Below are positions 38,638 through 44,300 of a DNA stretch of 44,300 bases, piece after piece (the stretch's first letter is position 1; each line of letters opens with the position of its first letter). A program made the position numbers and the translations under genes. A model generated the notes under the pieces. That model did no database searches, was not told where the DNA came from, and worked only from the letters and a program-made list of their open reading frames with translations. The DNA is from Tritrichomonas foetus (Eukaryota; Parabasalia; Tritrichomonadida; Tritrichomonadidae): assembly GCA_001839685.1 (NCBI GenBank), contig MLAK01000610.1, positions 46,524 to 90,823 on the forward strand, in the 5' to 3' direction.

Positions 38638-38865
38638 TCACATTTTAAACGTACTCTGTATTCAAATCGAAAATTTTCTATATTCAAATAAATATATATC
38701 AACTTTTTAAATAATTTATAAGATATTCCCTTCAGAAAATATCTAATTATTTCATCTGATATTTCACCTGGTATTTCGCTTATCATTTAGTTTTATTTAT
38801 AACCATTTCTTGTATCACTTTAACAAAAATATGGTTACATAATTCGAAAAATCACAAAAAAAGAA
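38638..38865. promoter_or_regulatory. Shared divergent promoter region
   Basis: A 228-bp AT-rich spacer separates two start codons pointing away from each other. TCACAAAA and TCACTTTA lie upstream of the plus-strand ATG; TCACAAAA ends within about 14 bases of it and matches the TCAYW initiator core, though not the full TCAYWYT. Nothing comparable is clear for the minus-strand gene. Confidence 0.45.
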
Positions 38866-40173
38866 ATGCATGAAGAAGAAGAGGAATCCTCGCATGAGCA
38901 AAACAATGGAAATATTCAGGACGAAGATTACGAATACGACAATTCAAATCAAGAATTTGAAATGCTGAATCAAGAAATAGAGGATTTGAAATATTCCATT
39001 AGCGATTATTACGTCGATATTAACAAGACACTCTATAACATTCAAAAGGCACTCGATAAGTGCACAATCATCAAAGCGACAATTAAATCGATTCAAGCTG
39101 CTCCACCTCTCATCGAATCTCCATCTGGACGAAGCAGTCGAACTTCCAGCCGGTCGATGGCTGGGGAAGACCAAATTTTACAGAAGCACCAGTTGAAGCT
39201 CGACGGAAAGCTCAAAGAGATCCACAAGCTTCAATCTGAAATCAATCAAAACCAAATCACTTTTGACAATCTCGAAGACCGATTGAGGGCGCTCCTTAAC
39301 GACGAATGCGAAATTCAAATAAATTTAAATACAGCAGAAGCCGAAATTCGCGAATATAACATCAATCGAGAAATCAATAGAAGAAGAGTAGAATTCATGA
39401 AAAATCAAGTAAAAGAACGTAAAAAGGAGTTGCAACAATTACGCGTTTTGAAATCTGATGCACAAAACGCACTTTCTATGCTTGAAGAAAGAGAAAAAAG
39501 TTGTTCAATGATTGACGACCAAAATGCAAGTGAAAAAGTTCTTACATCACGACAAAATGAACTTGTGAGACTTGAAACCGAAATACAGGCGGTCCGCAGA
39601 CGAATGTACGAATTTAAAGAATACGCAATGATGGAAGCTCTTCAATACCAAAGCAGCATCCAAGACCACGAATATTCCGCAAATTGGGAAGAAGAAAAAT
39701 CAGCTTTAACTTCAGCTTTAAATGAACTAAAACAAAAAGTGCGAATTTTGAAACAATATCAAGTATATTATGTTTCTGATAACATTCAACCAAATGATCC
39801 AAACAAAACTATTTCATTGACTCCTGAAGAAAAAGATATTTACGGATCGCTGATTCGAAAATGGGCGAAAGAGGCAAATGAAGAAGAATTGTACGAAGGA
39901 AAAATAAATACAGGTTGGAAAATAATTCAAGAAAAAAGAATCTTACTCGCAAAATTGATGGAGGAGAACGTGAAAAAGGCTAAACAATTAAGCAGGAGAA
40001 AAGAAGCACTACAGTTAACTGTTGAAAAATTTAGGAAGAAAGAAAATGATCTTGTATTCGATTCACAGAAAAGAGCAATTGATTTCGAGGAACAGGAGAA
40101 GAAAATGATTGAGAAAATTCGGAGATTGAAAATTAAATTAGCGCAAATTCGGCTTGATAGGGAGCGTCATTAA
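38866..40173 (+). CDS. Coiled-coil protein, 435 residues, function unknown
   Basis: A complete frame with an acidic start (HEEEEESSHEQ), a first helix (about 25-75), a Ser/Arg linker (SPSGRSSRTSSRSMAG, about 103-118), a long coiled coil (about 120-290), a short more globular insert with LTPEEKDIYGSLIRKWAKEA (about 325-345), and a final coiled coil to the C-terminus. Heptad-like spacing of Leu, Ile and Met is clear; there is no signal peptide or membrane span. The basic Ser/Arg linker could be phosphorylated. The layout resembles axonemal or basal-body CCDC-type proteins, but I cannot name a family and do not claim one. It is divergently paired with the 1,111-residue coiled-coil gene. Confidence 0.85.
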   Translation: MHEEEEESSHEQNNGNIQDEDYEYDNSNQEFEMLNQEIEDLKYSISDYYVDINKTLYNIQKALDKCTIIKATIKSIQAAPPLIESPSGRSSRTSSRSMAGEDQILQKHQLKLDGKLKEIHKLQSEINQNQITFDNLEDRLRALLNDECEIQINLNTAEAEIREYNINREINRRRVEFMKNQVKERKKELQQLRVLKSDAQNALSMLEEREKSCSMIDDQNASEKVLTSRQNELVRLETEIQAVRRRMYEFKEYAMMEALQYQSSIQDHEYSANWEEEKSALTSALNELKQKVRILKQYQVYYVSDNIQPNDPNKTISLTPEEKDIYGSLIRKWAKEANEEELYEGKINTGWKIIQEKRILLAKLMEENVKKAKQLSRRKEALQLTVEKFRKKENDLVFDSQKRAIDFEEQEKKMIEKIRRLKIKLAQIRLDRERH

Positions 40174-40721
40174 TGTAACTCTTTTTTATTATTATAAAAT
40201 TATTATTTTAACATTAGCGAATTAAGTTGTTCTTATTGGATTTCATAGTTTCACGTATCTATTTCTTTCTTTCTCTTATTTTGATGAGATGAAGCATGCG
40301 TTTTTGGAGAAGAAGAACAGATATAATTTTAACTGCATGTGATTTCATATGGATTTGTGACTATCTCATTAATAAGTGCAAATAAATTAAGTTATTCTAA
40401 ATTGATATCATAGTGTCACGCACTGGCATTTAAATATATCCAAGATTATTGAAATCTTGAATTTGATTCGGTAAATCTGTTTTACTTATTAACATATTTG
40501 AAAGATAAGTTAATCATCAGATATTTCATCAATGATATATTGGTAGTTAGTATTTCTCTCATGGAAAAGTCGAAAATCATTATTATTTGGATTCTCTAAA
40601 GTTTTGATGGTTGAGATAATGAGACAATTGATGATAATACACAATAATTTCGATTATCTGAAAACAGATAATTCAATAAATACAGATTTGAAAGTTCATT
40701 GATTAAGTGATAGAAAAAGAT
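40174..40721. other. AT-rich spacer with imperfect repeat
   Basis: No gene is visible. Two imperfect copies of a roughly 45-bp stretch (aattaagtt-ttct...attgat/gatttcatagt-tcacg) occur at about 40217-40255 and 40385-40420, in direct orientation. They may be remnants of a local duplication. Confidence 0.4.
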
Positions 40722-41440
40722 TTAAATTTCCCAATTGTCATTTTTATTAGCGAGATCATTTGCATTTTTATTATAATAAAAAAAGATATTATTTAAATAA
40801 TGCCTATGAATAATAAATTTAAATAAAATATCATCATGAGTTTCACTGTCAATATTAATATGTTTAAATAAAAGTTTAACAATTTTGATATAATTATGTT
40901 GACATTCAAAATGAATAATTCGTCGAGAAACACCTGATAAATGCAAAATATATTATATTGCTTGTGATAAAAAGTGTGAATGTTTCGAAACCATCTTTTC
41001 CAATAATTTTTGCCTGTTCTTCATGTGAATGACCATTTTCTTTTTTTCGATAAATAAGTCATCCTGATCCGATAATAAATATTTTGAGATTCTTCTATTG
41101 TTACTAGAAATTTTATAAACAATTTTTTTAATAAATTTGAGGATTTCATTTGCGAAACTCCAAATTAAAAAAAGATTAGATGTTTATTTCCAAAATCATG
41201 AATCCCTTTTTCAAAGTATGCTATATTAATGGCTCCTTGCTCAGTCAAATATAATAATAGCAAATTTCTTTTGAAAATAAAGAATAGAGTTGATTGTTGA
41301 AATTTCTTTCCCAATGAATGATTGTAAATAAAGCCATTATAAATATCATAATAAAAATTGGATCTTGATTTATCAAATTCCTGGAATGTGAAATTCCTGA
41401 TATTAAGCGCAGTAAAGCTTCATAAATTGAATAGAATCCC
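40722..41440 (-). pseudogene. Possible decayed ankyrin-repeat gene
   Basis: On the minus strand the frame at 40722-40946 translates to SRRIIHFECQHNYIKIVKLL followed by FKHINIDSE, which fits the ankyrin pattern (xPIHxACxxGxxEIVKLLLxHxxIDxN). Upstream, short pieces in other phases read like further fragments, for example HSHEEQAKIIGKDGFETF near 41010 and EQGAINIAYFEKGI near 41230, each cut by stops. No ATG-initiated frame joins them. Trichomonad genomes carry very many ankyrin-type genes, so a dead copy is plausible. Boundaries are approximate and the call rests mainly on one ankyrin-like stretch. Confidence 0.4.
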
Positions 41441-41818
41441 CAAGTGACAACTCTCCTCTCTCTATTATCTTGATGATGACCCGGGGGGTATCATGCTTTT
41501 TTTCTTCTTCCAAAAGCACTTTTTAAAATCTTAAGAAATACTTAGTGTTTTAATTCAACATCTTCATAAGAAGTGATGATATTTTCTTTCATCTAAAATA
41601 TTTTATTCATCGTTTCTAAATATATAACACAATTTCTGGCAGAAATTACTTCTAATTGACATCTAAAATCTAATATATTGCAAATCTCTTTCGAATAAAT
41701 ATCAATGTATGATTTTATCAACCAAACACATATGGGAAAAAAATGATAAGAAATTGCTATAAATAAACAAATGGAAAAAATAGACATATCTGTTTGGATA
41801 TAAAAAATAGGTAATTTT
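41441..41818. other. AT-rich spacer
   Basis: Non-coding sequence between the ankyrin-like relic and the SapB gene's 3' end. A small GC-rich island (gacccggggggtatc, near 41479-41493) stands out from the AT-rich surroundings; I can attach no function to it. Confidence 0.4.
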
Positions 41819-41822
41819 TTTA
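41819..41822 (-). terminator. TAAA at the SapB gene stop
   Basis: The stop codon TAA and the next base form TAAA on the minus strand, and the downstream sequence continues as a short A run. Confidence 0.4.
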
Positions 41823-43094
41823 GCAAAGTCCAAGAGATGAACAAATTTCGCTTGATGAAATACCATCAGTGATTAATTGAATGACATATGGAATGTATTG
41901 CGTTGCAACAGTATCACACAATGTTGAATATGGTGCTGGGAATGTTGCACAGAGCTGTTCAACGAGTGAAATGATTTTTTCTTCAATTTCACCATCCTGA
42001 AGGAGTACTTTTACGTATTCAATGAGTTGTTCACAAATTTGGCAAGACAATCCAGCATTTGCTGATTTTGGAACAACAATTTTCTTTGGTTTTGAAACAG
42101 AAGCAGAAACTTTGATTTGTACTGGTTTATTTCTTTTCAATGAAGCAAATGGATGATTCTGATGTAATTTCACTTGTGTGTCTGTGCATAAGTAAATTTT
42201 ATGACAAATGTCAAGTGATGTGAGATCCTCTTCAATCATATGAATGATTGATGGAACGTAGGAAGATGCAATAAGTTTGCAAGCAGCCGAATAGAGCCAT
42301 GAAAGTGTATCGCAGAAGCTATCCACTTTTTCAATGATTTCTTCTTCAACAGATTGATCTTTCAGGCACGAATCGATGTAATCCACTGTGATTGTGCATA
42401 AGATGCAGACATCGCTGTCGCCTTTCGTGGACCTGCGACGCGAGAGCTTGCGCGCGACAGCACCCTGGGTGGAGCAAAGTCCGAAAATTGAACAAATATC
42501 GATGTCTTCTAATCCCTGCTCAAGATACTGAATGATTGTTGGAAGATAGCTGGCAACTGCATCAAGGCATGCTTGGTCGTACGGCGCTGGGTACTGGCGA
42601 CAAAGGCCGTTCACTGCTTCAGCGATTTCTTCTTCAACTTTTTCATCTTTCAAGCAATTTTCAATATATGAAATCGCCGATTTGCAGATGCTGCATTGAA
42701 TGCTGTTGGCAGGCGACGGGCGTCTCTGAAGCTTTGGACGATTGAGTGATGGATTGAAATTAAGCTTGCCAATTTTCGGTTGGGCTGGCTTGGCTGAACA
42801 GAATCCAAGTTTCTTGCAAATGTCGCCTGTTTCAAGGCCACTTTCGATCAAATCTACAACTAACGGTACATATTTTTCAACATAGCCGACGCAGGCCTCA
42901 TCAATCGGTGGAGCTAGGTTAGCGCAGTAGGATTTGATGGCTTCTGTGATTTCGGCAATTTTTGTTTCGTTTTTGAGAAGATCTTCGACTGATTGAATGG
43001 CCTGATTGCAGGTTTCACAAAGGCCGTTGGGCCCTAAAGGAATGCGAGGAACACGGTGAGTTGAAAAGGCAAAAGTAAGAAGGAATGCAATCAT
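41820..43094 (-). CDS. Secreted protein with four saposin-B (SapB) domains
   Basis: A 424-residue protein with an N-terminal hydrophobic signal-like segment (IAFLLTFAF). Four SapB domains follow, each with the six-cysteine pattern CxxC...C...C...C...C: about residues 26-99 (Cys 26, 29, 57, 68, 93, 99), 134-207, 230-303 and 351-424. Domains 2 and 3 carry an extra Cys at 147 and 243. The domains end in [FL]C or LGLC, and the protein stops at the last cysteine. Linkers are basic and Pro-rich; RKLSRRR between domains 2 and 3 and KRNK before domain 4 could be processing sites. SapB folds bind and disturb lipids. Secreted trichomonad relatives include pore-forming saposin-like proteins, so lysosomal or phagosomal membrane lysis is likely; lipid transfer is the alternative. 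An initiator-like TCATTTC lies 14 bases before the ATG. Confidence 0.93.
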   Translation of the reverse strand: MIAFLLTFAFSTHRVPRIPLGPNGLCETCNQAIQSVEDLLKNETKIAEITEAIKSYCANLAPPIDEACVGYVEKYVPLVVDLIESGLETGDICKKLGFCSAKPAQPKIGKLNFNPSLNRPKLQRRPSPANSIQCSICKSAISYIENCLKDEKVEEEIAEAVNGLCRQYPAPYDQACLDAVASYLPTIIQYLEQGLEDIDICSIFGLCSTQGAVARKLSRRRSTKGDSDVCILCTITVDYIDSCLKDQSVEEEIIEKVDSFCDTLSWLYSAACKLIASSYVPSIIHMIEEDLTSLDICHKIYLCTDTQVKLHQNHPFASLKRNKPVQIKVSASVSKPKKIVVPKSANAGLSCQICEQLIEYVKVLLQDGEIEEKIISLVEQLCATFPAPYSTLCDTVATQYIPYVIQLITDGISSSEICSSLGLC

Positions 43095-44300
43095 TGTATG
43101 TTATGAAATGATTCTGGTTTTGATGTGGAATTCAAACCGATCTTTAGAAAATTTCGAAGATTATTCAAAATATCATCATAGTAAATTCTGAGTTTACCAT
43201 CAAAAATACATTGAAAATTTTGATAAAAATAACGAAATTTTGATTGATAGTTTCGGCGATAAAACATACAAAAAAATGTCCAATAAACTTTTTGAATCAA
43301 AAAATATCATTGTAAAAAATTGGTGATTCATGAATATTCTGTGATCAAGATTATATATCATTTTCTTTTTAATATCCATACATACTATATCAAGTTAGAA
43401 GTAAAATGTGAAAGTAAATATATCGAAAAATTCATTCCATTATCAATTTTTCTAAGATATTAATTTAAACATATTTAAATTACGATATTATTCATTGAAA
43501 ATTTCAGAATTATTTTCTGAAAATAATTTTGCTAATTCTGAGGGTTCGATCATCCAAGAAAATATTTAGCACTACCAGATGAAAGAGTGTAACCCACACT
43601 AAATGTTCCAAATCATATGAAAAATTTCATTTCTTGTCCCATTTTGTGAATTTTGATAATTATTTTCTCTTCTTTTCACTAAACCAATATTTCTTATCTC
43701 TCTACTCATATTATTCTTAATTATTATTTAACCGTATCTGTACTTTGAAAAAATGTGTGCCTCTCAATGGGTTCATTTAATCAGATTTTTTTTGTTGAGT
43801 TTACTCATAATCGTAATATCCATGATAACATTAAAAATTCCATGAGATTTAAACCCATCATTCTGAGGTTTTAACCGTTTGATTAGATAATCCAGATTAA
43901 CAGTCGATTCCTTCTTTTTTCAGAATTTTCATAGAGATTAAGTAATTTCATTTACTAATTAATCAGGTCTCATTTTAAACCAATCTTCCAATAATTGTAA
44001 AATTAACTCAACACTTTTTCTATGTATCATTTCACACAATATTTGCAATATGATAATTTGTTGTATTTTCATTCATTCATTGCTAGTTGTTTATCTACCA
44101 ATAGTCTGTTCAACCTTCAAAAATATGAATCATCTCCTTCAATATATTATGTTTGGGTCATTACGACCCCCTAAAANNTNTNACGTNATCACCACCATCA
44201 ATTCAAAAATAACCCAAATCATAAAGCCCCAACATCGACCATTTCCCCCATTCTATTTTTCATTAATACCCCATGAATGAACTCAATCGATTTTTAACCT
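43095..44300. other. SapB 5' flank and poorly resolved right end
   Basis: 1.2 kb of AT-rich DNA. The SapB promoter is at the left. Short frames to the right (for example 44050-44280) run through ambiguous bases (44177, 44178, 44180, 44182, 44187) and show no known domain. The base-quality pattern suggests a contig-join or read-end artefact near 44177-44187. Confidence 0.5.
43105..43111 (-). promoter_or_regulatory. Initiator-like element of the SapB gene
   Basis: On the minus strand TCATTTC lies just upstream of the ATG and matches TCAYWY of the trichomonad initiator, missing only the last T. The implied 5' UTR is about 14 bases. Confidence 0.4.

Noticed and set aside
43520..43580. Possible tRNA from a GGTTCGATC-like stretch
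   Set aside because: No matching acceptor, D or anticodon arms; the rest is AT-rich and does not fold as a cloverleaf.
44050..44280. 76-codon frame at the right edge
   Set aside because: It runs through five ambiguous bases and has no recognisable domain.

Overview
The window is AT-rich nuclear DNA of a protist, most likely a parabasalid flagellate, with Tritrichomonas-like the best guess. The evidence is long intronless genes, very short spacers between some genes, a divergent protist actin, a secreted multi-domain saposin-like (SapB) protein, a discoidin-type protein, ankyrin-like debris, a TCAYWYT-type initiator just upstream of the actin ATG, and stop codons embedded in TAAA in three genes. 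The genus is inferred from gene content, not from a marker I can prove.

Layout: a short-period AATGAATGAAA array (1-219) leads into a same-strand (minus) block. Read in transcription order the block is an FCP1/SCP-type phosphatase (28684-29406), actin (26413-27540), a 21.3-kb single-exon gene for a 7,099-residue modular coiled-coil protein (4649-25948), a prefoldin beta-type subunit (3995-4372) and a 1,048-residue helical-solenoid protein (328-3474). From 29.7 to 30.3 kb there is a 14/28-bp minisatellite with a 121-N gap. From 30.3 to 33.7 kb lies a gene-poor stretch with small, possibly decayed reading frames. Then come a plus-strand discoidin-like protein (33715-34605), a divergent pair of coiled-coil proteins (35302-38637 minus, 38866-40173 plus), an ankyrin-like relic (about 40.7-41.4 kb) and a secreted protein with four SapB domains (41820-43094, minus). 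The right end contains ambiguous bases and no convincing gene.

The standout is the giant protein. It is built from at least four recognisable module types. About 27 copies share one Asn/Gln-containing core (approximately Q-x-x-x-I-[DE]-x-x-N-x-Q-x-x-x-[IL]). There are ten copies of a Cys-containing basic helix ([ST]-x-[RK]-C-x-K-[HY]) and about twenty copies of a short motif centred on R-[DGN]-[IVT]-x-[LI] in the acidic, serine-rich linkers. One 382-bp segment occurs twice without a mismatch, 1,737 bp apart. It could be a structural filament or ruler protein of the trichomonad cytoskeleton (costa, axostyle or similar), but that role is inference.

Taken together, the gene content leans to cytoskeleton: actin, prefoldin (the co-chaperone for actin and tubulin folding), one giant and two medium coiled-coil proteins. 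Parabasalid genes are generally transcribed singly, so shared regulation should not be assumed from adjacency.
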